This document shows, piece after piece, positions 23,779-34,831 of a stretch of 64,000 nucleotides of DNA. A model generated the notes under the pieces. It worked only from the letters and a program-made list of their open reading frames with translations, was not told where the DNA came from and ran no database searches. Both the position numbers and the translations under genes were made by a program. Source of the DNA: Rutpela maculata (lineage: Eukaryota > Arthropoda > Insecta > Coleoptera > Cerambycidae); contig OW386293.2 of the NCBI GenBank assembly GCA_936432065.2, positions 102,631,795 to 102,695,794 on the forward strand. Reading direction: 5' to 3'. Within the stretch, counting starts at the first letter, position 1. Every line of letters starts with the position of its first letter.

Positions 23779-23793
23779 AGATGGGCCACCCTA
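23779..23793 (-). repeat. Right terminal inverted repeat of the DDE transposon
   Basis: AGATGGGCCACCCTA, exact reverse complement of 20912-20926. Confidence 0.88.
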
Positions 23794-23799
23794 ATATAC

Positions 23800-25005
23800 A
23801 CTTGTTTTATAGTTTCAGTAAAATATTTGTTCAAGTCCGCAGACGCCAACGTCGGGCTACAACTATTATCTACTGTTTTATTGTGTTTTATCATAGTTAC
23901 AAAGTTATTTATTCTGCGTTCGTAGTAATTTACGTAATTAAGATATTCAGCGAAACGACCTCGTCCAACGTCAACAATCGTGCGTTAATTATATTGAACT
24001 CAAATAATAAATACCCAACAAAGTAATAATGACTAATGAACAATCTCTGTCGGTGATTGTTGAGCGCTAGCTTTGCGTATATCGAACAAAAACAGCGCAT
24101 GTATGGCCCTGAGCTGTGGCAGTATTAATTATTGATTGCATTTAGTTGCAGATGCACACATACCGTCGGTGTATCGCCGTTTCAGTAGCCTGCAGATGTT
24201 TATTCTGCTGATGTTCGTATGTAGTAGGCATACATGAAATTCCCTCGGCGCTGGCGATCGAATGGAACGAAATTTTACCTAATTAAAAATGAAATGCTGA
24301 TTTAGGGCGCGCGGCCAGCAGTAAATGTACTGGAGTTTTAATAATGAACTTGTAGCGAATAAAGTTTTCCACTTTAGATTAGTTTAACGTGATTTGTTGG
24401 TGTTTTGGCGCCTTAATGTGCGAAAATAATGAGTCATTTTGTTGTTTTTTTTTTTATAGATTTAGTGGGTAATGAAATTACACAAAATCTAGTTGATTCG
24501 TCATAAATCTGTAATGATAATTGTTTATGGGTGTTTTTTGTAGCAAAACATGTCATCTTCGGTGTTGTCAGGATCGTGTAGGTCCTGACAGTTGCTCTTG
24601 TCCCCATGAGGTGGAAATTTTTATAAATACTTCGACATATAAACATTCGGACGCCGTCTTTAAACCTCCATATCTCCAAACTATTAGTCATACATAAATT
24701 AGAAAATCAAATTCGTCATCATAAACTCTCTTAGTGGTATGTGGCATTTCTTTTGCTAAATTTGATACTTTTCAAGTTTTACTTTTCAAGTCACAAAATT
24801 TTATTAACGTGACAATTTTTCTAAGTTAAAACCTCTAGTTACTGTATTATTTGCCTTCTTTGGAATTTAGTGGAAATTTGTACTGGCTCTCCTTTGTCAA
24901 TTTCTAAAGTTTTTAAATCATTACTGTAGCTATTAGTGTCGATTACCAGATAATTACCCACTAATGTAAATTATCCACAATTTGATTGTTTGATTGATTA
25001 ATTTA
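23800..25005. other. No gene recognised
   Basis: Mixed-composition DNA with moderate GC at 24050-24350. No repeat partner within the window and no exon motif. Confidence 0.45.
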
Positions 25006-25007
25006 CC

Positions 25008-25770
25008 AGCGTGCGGTAGGCATTGCTGCCACTCCCAGGTATATAGCTGGGCCTGCTACGTCCACGCTGGGTTGGACTAAGGTTATGCTTGTTGCCAGCA
25101 GCGAGTGCCACATGGCGCATGGTAAAGGAATATAGGATGGGAGGTGTCGGTATTTGTGAGATGCGTTACCGCATTGTGTCGTGAGGGAGCGTTTAAGCTC
25201 CCTTTTTGTGCTTTTGGTTCTGGGTATCTGCCTCTTCTGAATCTTCGTGTGAAATATGTGTTGTGTCTTAATATGGAGTGTTTATTACTGTTTATGCTGC
25301 TCTTTTTTTGTTTCTGCTTCTTCGAATCTCCTTTTCTGAATCTTCTGATTCCTCGATTTCCGATGCTGGGTTGGATTTGAGTCATGCTTGTTGTCAGCAG
25401 CGAGAGCCACATGACGCATGGTTTTTTTCATTTTTCCCCTCGCTTTTCTTTCACAGTTTGTTTATGATCCTCTCGATTGTTGTTTTCCACGTGTAACATG
25501 GTCTCCCTATTGTTTAGTTTGGTGCTGTTCAGTGTTAGCGTTTTCTTCAGTAGGTTTTCTGCTGTCCTTTTTGCTTTAACCTCTCTGCTTACCAGAATAT
25601 GGTCTATTTGTGTGATTGAGCTTCCATTACTCCAGGTGTCAATGCATGTTTGACTTTTACTCCATGTATTTCTTATTGTTAAGTCAAACATGTGTGCTAG
25701 GTTTTTCAGCGCGTTTCCATTTTCGTTAGACCATATGTGGAGTATATGTGCATTAAAGTCTCCAGGTACA
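25008..25770 (-). pseudogene. LINE-like family X, fragment 2, with endonuclease piece
   Basis: On the minus strand, PGDFNAHIL (25747-25768) and, about 50 residues later, ITQIDHILVSRE (25585-25618) are two signature blocks of LINE apurinic-type endonucleases: GDFNA and DH-LVS. An open frame continues to 25428. The sequence then runs into the family X 3' end (25210-25008), with the peptide HLTNTDTSHPIFLYHAPCG shared with 50.3 kb. The terminal GCCTACCG...CTGGTAAATTAA is followed by ATCAATCA repeats. No RT lies between endonuclease and 3' end, so this copy is either internally deleted or belongs to a non-autonomous family. A partial internal repeat of the 3' segment lies at 25365-25425. Confidence 0.7.
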
Positions 25771-25779
25771 CGATTTCAC

Positions 25780-27100
25780 TGCACTATGTATATGCTATGA
25801 TTTACTGCGTTAGAGGGAAGCAGTGTGGAAAGTTTTGGTTTGTGTACTTAATTAAACACTAACTAATATTTCTTATCAAGTTGAAAATATTCCGAGGTAT
25901 AAATTATTTTACAAACATATTCACTGATACAAACTTAAATATAACTTCTATACGTTGTTACTTTGTATTTAACTTTTTCAAGCTTTTATGGGTATCCATT
26001 GGTGACAGAACACTAAAAGTCATCTCCCTGCCTACCAGAATAATAATAATGTATTTATTGAGTTGAGTTTCCGCTGCTCTAGGTATCAAGATTGCTCTCT
26101 TCTGTGCGTATTTTCTTGGAAACCATTTTCCTGAGAGAAACCTGTATCACGTATACATACATTGAGGTGCCATAAGAATTCTGGACGCTACACACCGACA
26201 GTGCCCCATTGATTATTTCTGATCTAATCCAAATTAAACTCCTTTGAATATTTTTAGCAATTATGAGAACCTCACTTGAAAGATATACTTTAAGAGTAGG
26301 TCGCCACTGATCATTACGCGTTCAGTTTTGATTAAAATTTGAATATTTTTAGTAATTATGAGAAAACACACTTGAAGGTTCACACAGGAAATCTGTATAA
26401 TCACACTTTAATAGCGATGCATTACTGATTATTTCGGGTTATTATTATCACCATTATTATATCGTGCGTAATTCTCTTGTTTGGCTGAAAGAAATTCGGT
26501 TTTGGCTATTAATTATTATTTGTAATAGTTTGGTTTGTATATTTTTGCTGAATGAAAAATATTTAGTGCCCTTATTTTAATTTATTGTCTAGGAACTATC
26601 AAGCATTTAAAGCATATAGGTATAAATTGAAGTAAATTAGTATAGTAGAGTGTAGACTTATCTTTAGCCTTAGTGTTGATTGATTTATGGTTTCCTAGAG
26701 GCTCTCGGGTTATTCTCCACTTTTCACTTGTTATGCACTGGGATATTCTAATCACCCACATTAATTAAATATTAGCTATATAACTTAACTGTTTTAATGT
26801 TATTTTATATATCACTTTGCGTATAATTTTTCACTTATCACATCAGCGTAATTTCGTCCTATTGTGCCGGCTTTTAATCGGGATTTAAGCCAGATTACTG
26901 GCACCGAACTTAAACGCGTCCGATGTCTTTGAGATCACTAGACGAACCTCTAGTGTAAATTATGCACAATTTAGGTACAAATTATTACTTTTGTCAAAAT
27001 AGTTTTAGATTGTCACTCTTTTTCAGGTATTTTTTTTAGACCAGAATTTTTATTCAATTTAAATAGGTACATACAAGTCTCAGTAACAGTCATATCAAAA
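25780..27100. other. No recognised feature
   Basis: AT-rich. Two short stretches around 26220-26290 and 26330-26400 resemble each other (TTTGAATATTTTTAG-AATTATGAGAA), a weak direct repeat. Nothing else. Confidence 0.45.
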
Positions 27101-27109
27101 TTGGAAGTA

Positions 27110-27620
27110 CAAAAAGTAGGGCCTCAAGATATGCAGATGATAGGATCATCCTAATGATAGGAAAATTTGAAGACGGAAATGATGCAAAAAACTCTCAGCT
27201 AGTGTACAGTGTACCCAGGAAGAGCTTCCGGAAATCCAAGAAAAAGCACTGTAGAGACATTCACAAAGAAATGAATACTTCAGAATGTGAAGCAATGACA
27301 TCTTCGAGAAAAGAACTATAGGTGAAAAATTAAGCCAAATATTTGGTTCTGATTTTAGATACCAAACTGAACTTTAAGTGACTACCAAAGCACATGGGTC
27401 TTGTGGACCTACAGAAGCATAACGGGCAAGGCCTGATGACTATTATCAAGAATGGTGCACTGGTTATACAAAAGAGTTGTGGTATACATAATAATCTACG
27501 TCTCGCTGAAATGATGATACAAAGGCAGCCATTACTCGAAAAATATTGGTCTGAGGAAAAACATGCCTATACCCCGTCTTATAGAGAATTTTACTTGCTT
27601 CAATGTTCTACTCCACTATT
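27110..27620 (+). pseudogene. LINE reverse-transcriptase remnant around the YADD box
   Basis: SRYADDRIILMIGKFEDGND near 27120-27185 carries the YADD catalytic box of I/R1-group LINEs. SKYLVLILDTKLNFK (27330-27378) matches V-YLGVILD-KL-WK. Then WTYRSITGKA and VHWLYKRVV align with W-CRR--GK-WGL and --W-YTAVV. All are separated by frameshifts and stops. This is the part of ORF2 just upstream of what is kept at 29.99 kb, but the two copies overlap by a few residues. Confidence 0.72.
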
Positions 27621-27728
27621 TTAAGCGTAGGATGAACCGAAAACAAAAACCAAATTTTTGCAAAATTAAGGGTACTTGTTGACATCCTGCGGATTATACG
27701 TGTTTGATATATTTTTTCTAACTAAACT

Positions 27729-27736
27729 ATTGGAAA
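27729..27736. repeat. 8-bp target-site duplication, left (ATTGGAAA)
   Basis: ATTGGAAA occurs here and at 28144-28151, directly abutting both ends of the hAT MITE. Confidence 0.95.
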
Positions 27737-28143
27737 CAGTGGCGGTCTGGCCAGGTCGGCTAGTCGGCAAATGCCGACTGGGCCCTAGGGCCGCGTCTAA
27801 CGAGGGCCATTTTGGGACGAAAAATTTTTTTTTTTGATTTCTCCCTCCCCGCTCATCAAAAAAATTTTTGGATTTCTCCTCCCCCGCTTAGCAAAAAAAT
27901 TTTTTTCGGATTTCTCCCCTCCGCTCATCAAAAAAATTTTTTTTGGATTTCTCCCCTCCTGCTCATCAAAAAAATTTTGGGACGAAAAAAATTTTTTTCG
28001 GATTTCTCCCCCCCGCTCACCAAAAAAATTTTGGGACGACATTTAGATACATGCAAAGCAAAAATATTCAAATCGCTGACGAACTGAGTTTGAATGTTTC
28101 TTGTAAAATGCCGACTAAGCCCTAGACACCCAGACCGCCACTG
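27737..28143. mobile_element. hAT MITE, 407 bp, complete
   Basis: Ends are CAGTGGCGGTCTGG and CCAGACCGCCACTG, a perfect 14-bp inverted repeat of the CAGTGGCGG type common in hAT elements. The subterminal TAGTCGGCAAATGCCGACT is echoed in inverted form near 28110. Perfect 8-bp target duplication ATTGGAAA on both sides. The interior is a minisatellite (27806-28042); frames in either direction are artefacts of that repeat. Non-autonomous. Confidence 0.95.
27806..28042. repeat. Minisatellite inside the hAT MITE, unit about 45 bp
   Basis: Four to five irregular units of the form GGATTTCTCCCCTCCGCTCA, then TCAAAAAAATTTTTTT. Two units carry an extra TGGGACGAAAAA block. The units combine a pyrimidine run with a self-complementary AAAAATTTTT core, so each can fold on itself. 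Confidence 0.9.
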
Positions 28144-28151
28144 ATTGGAAA
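28144..28151. repeat. 8-bp target-site duplication, right (ATTGGAAA)
   Basis: Matches 27729-27736 exactly. Confidence 0.95.
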
Positions 28152-28354
28152 GAAAAAAATGAGACCAGAGCACTTTGTCATTTTTAAAGTTATTGTTTCT
28201 AAATCTACGTTTTCGGTTCTACGGCGTTTGTCACAATAACAAACATAATTTCTTATTTAATTTACATAACAGTGAAACAAATTTACAAAGGCCTGATATA
28301 GATTCCGAATTTTTGTCATAATTTATTCATGAAATTCTGATAAAATGCACACGT

Positions 28355-28564
28355 GTGCATCGCATTTTACTGTGTAATGCACATTCCCTAAAATCCTCAA
28401 TCATTTTTGCGGTATTATTACTGATAAATCTACCATTCGCAGCCATTACTATTTTAAGCATTTGGTTAAAAAATTATAAAAATTATAATATGTATGTTAT
28501 GTCAGATAAGCAATTGGATTTTCACGAACAAAATCGAAGACAATTATCCAATGAGTCCAAATAA
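28355..28564 (+). other. Unassigned small frame with one membrane-like segment
   Basis: A 69-codon frame encodes a hydrophobic run of about 24 residues (IIFAVLLLINLPFAAITILS) followed by a polar, Lys/Asn-rich tail. A GTAAGT lies at 28567, three bases after the stop. I do not recognise it. It may be a chance frame in AT-rich DNA, which often yields hydrophobic peptides. Confidence 0.2.
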
Positions 28565-28689
28565 TAAGTAAGTTTTCCGTCTTATTCCATATACAGTACG
28601 TTCAAAATAAACCCATCGGGAAATTCTACATACTATTGTACCGCACATCGAGTGGTGTCCTAATTATTGATAATAGCTCATATTTTTAT

Positions 28690-28785
28690 CACTTCCTCAA
28701 GCACGTTGCTTTGAGGTAATATCCTTCGGCCTACGGCGCGCCGGCGTCGGGATATTACCAAGCAACGTGCTTTCGGAAACTGTGG
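28690..28785. repeat. Strong hairpin with a GC-rich loop
   Basis: GCACGTTGCT (28701-28710) and GGTAATATCC (28715-28724) pair with GGATATTACC (28750-28759) and AGCAACGTGC (28761-28770). The 25-base loop is rich in GC (CGGCGCGCCGG core). Weaker pairing extends outward (TTATCACTTCC against GGAAACTGTGGTAA). It stands out against the AT-rich surroundings. It could be the centre of a foldback MITE or a structured RNA; nothing else identifies it. Confidence 0.8.
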
Positions 28786-28799
28786 TAAAATTATTTCAT

Positions 28800-29935
28800 A
28801 TTAGCAACGTCCTTGAGACATTATAGCTGATAATTTCCGTATCTTCTTTCGCTGGGCATTATTTGGGTAGCGTTAATTTAAAAAATTGAAGAAAAATCGG
28901 TTCTGTATTCTACAATAACCAACATTTGATTTTCGAAAGTAGTATTTTTTAACAGAAAAATCCGAGTGAGGGCTGATGAGTCAGCCATTATATCGCGCCT
29001 TAAAAATTATTGAAGTGTATAATATTTTAGTCCATTTCGGCAGCATCTGTACGTTTTTTGGTAATCTTTCGAATAGATAACGGTTCCGAGAGTTTAAAGA
29101 ATGTTGTATCAATGATTAATTTAGATTACGCTGTCCTTATTTACAATTACGTTATTGATCCGCCAACAAAAAAAAAAAAACTGACAAGGTAATCTATGGT
29201 GGATGAAATGGATAAGGCGATAAATAAAACCCACATATACACACCCATGCCAAAACCATTTTATTACATCTTGTTCTCCTATAAACTATCCAGCAACTAA
29301 GATAACCACAGCAATAAATTTTGTTCGATTAGTGTTGGTGCTGCTTAGTTTCTGAATATCTGGGAATGAATGTAAATTATTCCTTAGGATGTATTTCATT
29401 GTATACATCATGTTGGCATAGAGCCAAGTAACAACTAATTGAATTCAAAATCAAAACTTTTTTGTTTTGCAATTGTCTTCATTTGTTTCATACATAATAT
29501 ATTACCTAGTGACATGGTTAGTTAAATTTCGATCTTTCACGTACCAGTTTCAGTAAAAATTTCCTTACTGAGGTTGAATTGAAAATATATACCATAAAAC
29601 GAGTTGAATTGAAATGTAAAAATATGATGGAGCAATAGGATTAGAGCAAACAAATTTGAAATATGTATTCTTTAAATTAGATATTCTTTTTGGAAAGCGT
29701 GATTTAAGAGAAATTCTTTGGTATTAAACAAAACTCTTACGCACACGCCTACATCCACATTACATATGTTTGTTTTAGTTTACATCTTAATTGAAACTTA
29801 TTGTTTGGAATTTGTCGAGGTGTATGATCTCATATTCACTTGTTGAATGTGTTGAAACTGAGGTGATATTATTTACAAATCTTAAGCAATTAATCCTTAG
29901 TTCCACCTATCAATTATAGGTGAAACGGGCAGTCC
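28800..29935. other. No recognised feature
   Basis: AT-rich DNA without motifs or repeats that I can support. Confidence 0.5.
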
Positions 29936-29939
29936 TCTA

Positions 29940-30960
29940 GCACAAGTAGAATCACGTGTTCGCTATATATGTTAAAGAGGGTGGCGATAGAACACAGCCC
30001 TGTCTGCTGACTGATCTGGTGGCGCAAAGCCGGAAAGGGGGAGGCAATGAAAAAACTAATAAAGATAAAAAGACTGGCCAGTCTAGTGATGAGAGCAATG
30101 TCAACAAAGCCTACCGCAGCCATGGAAGCACTGCTTTGCCTACCTCCACTGCACTTAGGAGTGAGGCACTGCTAGCAGCGTGCAGGTTGAAAAGAAACCG
30201 ATACGGGGCCATTCCAATAATAGGATACCAAACCAGATATTTCAGCAAATACAAAAGAAATATATTACTAAACAGAGTTAGATAGAATCAGCACAAGCTA
30301 CAACTTCACAAAAACCTGACAGGCAACTGCGACGACATTCAAATGATACCATATGGTATAGTGACGGATCAAAAACGTCAAGAGGTACTGGAGCAGGAGT
30401 TATGGAGGACCAACCAGGGACATACGTTAGTCTGAACCTGGGTAGTACCTCAACGGCATTCCAAGAAGAAATCACAGCTATAGAAATCTATGCACAAGAA
30501 ATGATACGGAGGCCTTAAACTGACAAAAGAATCCGTATCATCACTGACAGCCTAGCAGCTTTCAAAGCTCTGGATGCAGTAGAGATGCGTTCTAAAATGG
30601 TAAAGAACTGCTGTAATCATCTGGCGAAACTGGCGGAACACAACAGAGTATAACTGGAGTGGACGAGAGGACCAGGGCAATGAAGGTAATGAAAAAGCAG
30701 ATAAGCTGGCCAAAGAAGGCGCAAAAACAGTCTTGATGGGACTCCAGCCAACCTACGGGATGGCATACAATACCGCAAGAGGAATGGTAAAGGAAGTATT
30801 GAGTCAGAAACACAATTTGTCTTGCACTGGGACGCCAGGGATGAGACAATGGTGTATGTTTATCATTGACGGGCCATCCAAGACAAAGTCCAACGAATTG
30901 CTAAAGCTGAGCAGAAAGCTTCAGTACAACGTGGTTCTGGAACCACAACCTGTAAGAAAA
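29940..30960 (+). pseudogene. LINE remnant: RT connection and RNase H domain
   Basis: KIKRLASLVMRAMSTKPTAA and MEALLCLPPLHLGV (30055-30160) match the conserved KLQRLACL-----M---PTAAME-LL-LPPL block between RT and RNase H. From 30354 one frame reads WYSDGSKTSRGTGAGV, the first RNase H block with its catalytic Asp. AFQEEITAIEIYAQEM follows with the catalytic Glu, then RIRIITDSLAAFKALDA with the second Asp. A stop after IRRP is the main interruption in that stretch. A degraded GN-AD block follows near 30680 (GNEKADKLAKEG in a shifted frame). This is the best preserved RNase H of the window. Confidence 0.88.
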
Positions 30961-30969
30961 AAAATGTCT

Positions 30970-33900
30970 GGGTTTTCTCATTTCTAAAATACAGTCTACA
31001 GTTTGTTCCATTCTTGCTTGTTCAGAAGGTACCTATTCAAGGTACGTGATGCTAAAGTCTGGAATGAAGAATATAACACCATTATTTTACAGGCATTAAG
31101 CCAGCAAGTTGTTGTTATCTTATCTTATACATGTATCATTCCTGTTTTATGTAGTGGCACGAAGTATCAGGTTCAAAGTACATACGTTTTCTTGTGCCAA
31201 ATTCCTAAATAGTTGGCTCAACAATAATTATAATACGTTCAGAACTCACTTGTAATAGTCTAGCAAAACTATAAAATGTTGCAAGGACACATTCCTAAAA
31301 ATGCAATTTCATTGCGTGAAATTCCTCGCATGAGCTATCACAAGGTCTAATCCACGTAATTTTGCAAAGTAATATATCTCAATAATTAATGCTAATGTAG
31401 CAAGTAATTTAAATATCAAAATAGCAATTGCCCTTGGGACTGTTATCCATTGTTATTAAGGTGAAAGTAAATAAACACATTGAAAAACAATGTAGCGTAA
31501 ATTAAATAAAATGTTAGAACTTCAATTGGAAAGTTAGTCACTTCGAATATTTTTTTGCACGACGAAATTGACGACTAAGTAAATATTGTTGTCGCAAAAG
31601 TCATGCGTCATCTGTCACATGAACAAGCAGTTTCATAGTAATTTAAAAATTATTTATTTGAAATTAAACATTTTAAGAAAACATCGTCTGCGGACTATTT
31701 TTTGCTTATTAGTTATTATGTATTTCAAATAACAAATTTACATCCCATTAATTTGTACCTGAAATGGATAAAAGATACTGTATCTCTTATCATAAGTGAC
31801 ATTAAATATTTGACTCAAGTCTTTTAAAAGGTCGGCGTTAAATAATGTATTGGTGTTACGACCTAGCCTTAATTTGCCGTGCCCTGTAAGGGTAAAAACA
31901 TGCCGAAGATGCTACGCAGCTAGGAGTTCAAGCAGCAGTTTCAGTCGATGCATCGAAGCCATCAATTTGTTAAACAAACCTGTACATTTAAATGTGACCG
32001 CGCATACCGAGCATGCTAGCACCAGTTCACCCTGTTAGAATCCTCGGTATTAGAGTTGTGAGCAGATATTCCTATATACCATGACATGCGGAAAATTTAT
32101 CAGTGGGTTGTCCCCACCGAAAGGAGTTAAAAAAATGAAAAATTAAAAAATATGACCAAAAAAATTACCTTATTTTTTTGTAGAAATACGCCGCCAATGA
32201 TTTTAACCAATCTGACGTAACGCGGTACAACCATATCACTTCCCCTCCCCCTTTATCATACTTGGCATTGACACTATTGACAGCAAAGCTGGAGAGGGTA
32301 GAAGTGACTTTTTGGTTTTAATCAAATTACACTACAAAAATAATGAAATAAGTCGAAAAAACATTGACCCTATGCTAGTGAACTCTGAAACAACAAGTAG
32401 ACATAAGTGATATTTACTTAAACCCGTCAATAATACAAAAACACCAAACTTCCGCGGTATTTTGTATGCCGCGGTATCCTGATTGTTCGACCGGAAGCAA
32501 AAAACGCGGCACTGATCACACCCGCCAGCTTAACTTTTTATGCCAATTAAGGTAATGTATAAATATCTTCGATATGTTCTTTCACAAGTAAGTTCATTGC
32601 TCTATTACTGACCACAGACAAGTAACAATAGCGTATCTTTGCAAGTTTTAATGCAACAAAAATTACTAAATTACCTCGGATCACTCTAAAATTTTGCAGG
32701 GACTTTCCCACATAGAAGACTAGTACACCATTTTATTTTCCTCATGTCATGGTAAATCACCCTGTATATGAACTATGAATCTTTTAACAGTTAAATATAA
32801 ATTAGTGAAATACTCTTGCAAAAATCCATACAGGACAACCTACAACCTACAAGTATCTCAAGAATTAGGTCACTTAGTACCTACGTAAAACGCGATAAAA
32901 TCTTAACACCGATTTTATTTGAAATTACCTCAGAAATCATAAAATTAATATTTACGTCCAAGTTATTCAAGTAGGTAATGAAGTAAAAATTGTTGACTGG
33001 CCTCTCTTGGCAATAGCTCAAGAAGCCACATACGAAAAGGAGCATTATAGCGAAAAACTCCGCAGGGAGTGTATTTTATTTTCTATCATAAAAATCGTAC
33101 GTTAAACCTAAACTGGGTCATAAACGACATAAACGAGGTCTTTTATTACGTAATGTGTGTTGGGGGAGGGTCAATGGCTTTTCAAATCGGTTAATAAATT
33201 CTCCATAATATGTATACAACTCTCAACAATTTACATACAAGATTTCTATGCCTGCATTACGTAAATTGGCGATATTATAAATTATTGTTCAGTCACTATG
33301 AACTAGATTCGTTCCAGATCAAAACTGCCGTTTATCTGGGGCGTCAAACTTAGACAATGGATAACGAGGACAAGTTTTTTGTCGTACTGCGATTGTTTAT
33401 TGGTACAGTTTTAATGCAACATTGAACAGATCAAATTCAATAGCTAATTGCTTTTTTCATCAATGGTTTATTATAAAAAAGTATATTAACTAATAAAACA
33501 CATTCTTGAAGAGCAATATTCACACTTTCGTCATAGACACCACCAAAATGATTTTCACATCAAAACAAACAGTCTTATCTCCTCCTCGAGTCGACAAATT
33601 TCTCGTCCATAAGTTTCGCAACTCTGTTAGAAAATGAAAACAGTATCTCAGAGACAAAGAGTTTTCAGAGATAACTGCCATATGAATTTAAATGAAAAGG
33701 ACGGTTATGAAAGTGAATGGAGCCCTTTTCGCCTCTCATTCGCTTTTCTTTATTACCAATTTTTTACTGACGCTGATAGGTACATTTTGTTACAGCTCCC
33801 TATTTTGAGTTCTTGAGATTTTCATATAAGAAGATTGATCGAAAGATATGTCAAGCAACACCTAAAAAATAGGAACCTTTCTTTAAAAAATAATTCGCAA

Positions 33901-34560
33901 TAAAATAAACTCGCATATATATGTATCTAATAATATGTTATTATTTTTTTGTCTCTTATTTTTCCTTGGTTACTCCATAAATTGGAAACTCAAAAGAATC
34001 TTTTAATCGAGGCAAGTGAGCTGCTACACACACTCACCCGTTGATAAAAAGAACAATCAATCAACCAACGTATCGATGGCAAAACGTATTTTTAGAACAA
34101 GAGTTGGTGGAATATAACATTTGTCAACTAACAAAAAGGCAGGTTTGACTCTGTCAGAATTGACAGTTATAATTTTATTTCTTTTATTAAAAATAATTAA
34201 CTTAACTAAACTTTAAATGGACCCTCGTACAAAGGACAGAAGCTAGGTTTAAAACGTTATCTTCTATCATCTTTTTACAGGGAGTTATGTGACGTGTTAG
34301 CCCTAGAAATTAAAGTAGGTTCGATGGAATCGTTCCACCATGCCATTGCTTTGAGGATGGTAAGTGGTGGTACATATTCTATGGAAACCCAAAAATTTTG
34401 CAAATTCATTAAATAATGTTGATTCAAATTGGACGCCCTTGATCAGTTGTGATATATAAAGGTGGATTACTTATCTTTTATTATTAGATTTTTTAGATAT
34501 TCGAGGGCAATCTTTATTCTACTATAGCTAGTAACACTAACTATGAGTAAAATAAAACAC
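30970..34560. other. Long stretch with no recognised gene
   Basis: AT-rich DNA. Pieces of MITE-like ends such as CACCCTGTATA occur near 32758 but without a partner. A 62-codon frame at 31850-32038 has a Cys/Arg/Ser-rich peptide with no known motif. I see no splice-site and frame combination convincing enough to call an exon. Confidence 0.45.
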
Positions 34561-34570
34561 ATATAATGTA

Positions 34571-34831
34571 AAGGCCCCTCTACACAATGGCCCATCGTCG
34601 GCCATCATGACGATGCGCCATCGTGTAGCGGATGCTATGGCATACAATGACGTATCTATAGAAATGTACCAAAATGAGCCCGTTTAATGAGTTTCGTCAC
34701 CCAGGTTCATCCTCGATTACCGCGATACTCGAAGATGGATCAGCGTGTGGGCGATAGCAATGGCTCGAACAATGCGATGGATGATGATGATGGGCCATCA
34801 GTGTTGGGTCATTATGTAGAAGGATTTTTAG
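34571..34831. mobile_element. Small MITE with TCTACA(C/T)AATG ends
   Basis: The left end (CCCCTCTACACAATGGCCC) and the reverse complement of the right end (CCTTCTACATAATGACCC) agree in about 14 of 18 positions, giving an element of about 260 bp. Inside the left end, 34580-34628 forms its own hairpin: CTACACAATGGCCCATCGTC pairs with the inverted GACGATGCGCCATCGTGTAG at 18 of 20 positions. The internal ATGATGATGATGGGCC is simple sequence. The frame at 34687-34980 crosses the right end and is not a gene. Confidence 0.65.

Larger units (their letters stand above)
20912..23793 (+). mobile_element. DDE-type DNA transposon, 2.88 kb, degraded autonomous copy
   Basis: Perfect 15-bp inverted repeats (20912-20926 and 23779-23793) bracket a single transposase-like gene on the + strand and an AATAAA at 23427-23432. 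The flanks (GTGTATA left, ATATACAC right) are inverted rather than direct, so either the inverted repeat extends outward or the target duplication has been lost. A MITE at 60735-61376 has similar ends (TAGGGTGGGTCG) and an 8-bp duplication. I recognise the protein type from arthropod and cnidarian genomes but cannot assign a named superfamily with confidence. Confidence 0.85.

Noticed and set aside
20700..23880. LTR retrotransposon surrounding the transposon at 20.9 kb
   Set aside because: Primer-binding-like TGGCACCC and GCCAACG words occur on both sides, but I found no matching LTRs and no gag-pol motifs.
27797..28173. Overlapping frames of 60-91 codons on both strands
   Set aside because: They arise from the minisatellite and share its repeat period; no protein motif.
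27110..30960. One LINE split by a 2.3-kb insertion
   Set aside because: The piece at 27.1-27.6 kb ends close to where the piece at 29.99 kb begins in the protein, but both contain a version of the same VSL-WW--K stretch. The overlap suggests two separate copies.
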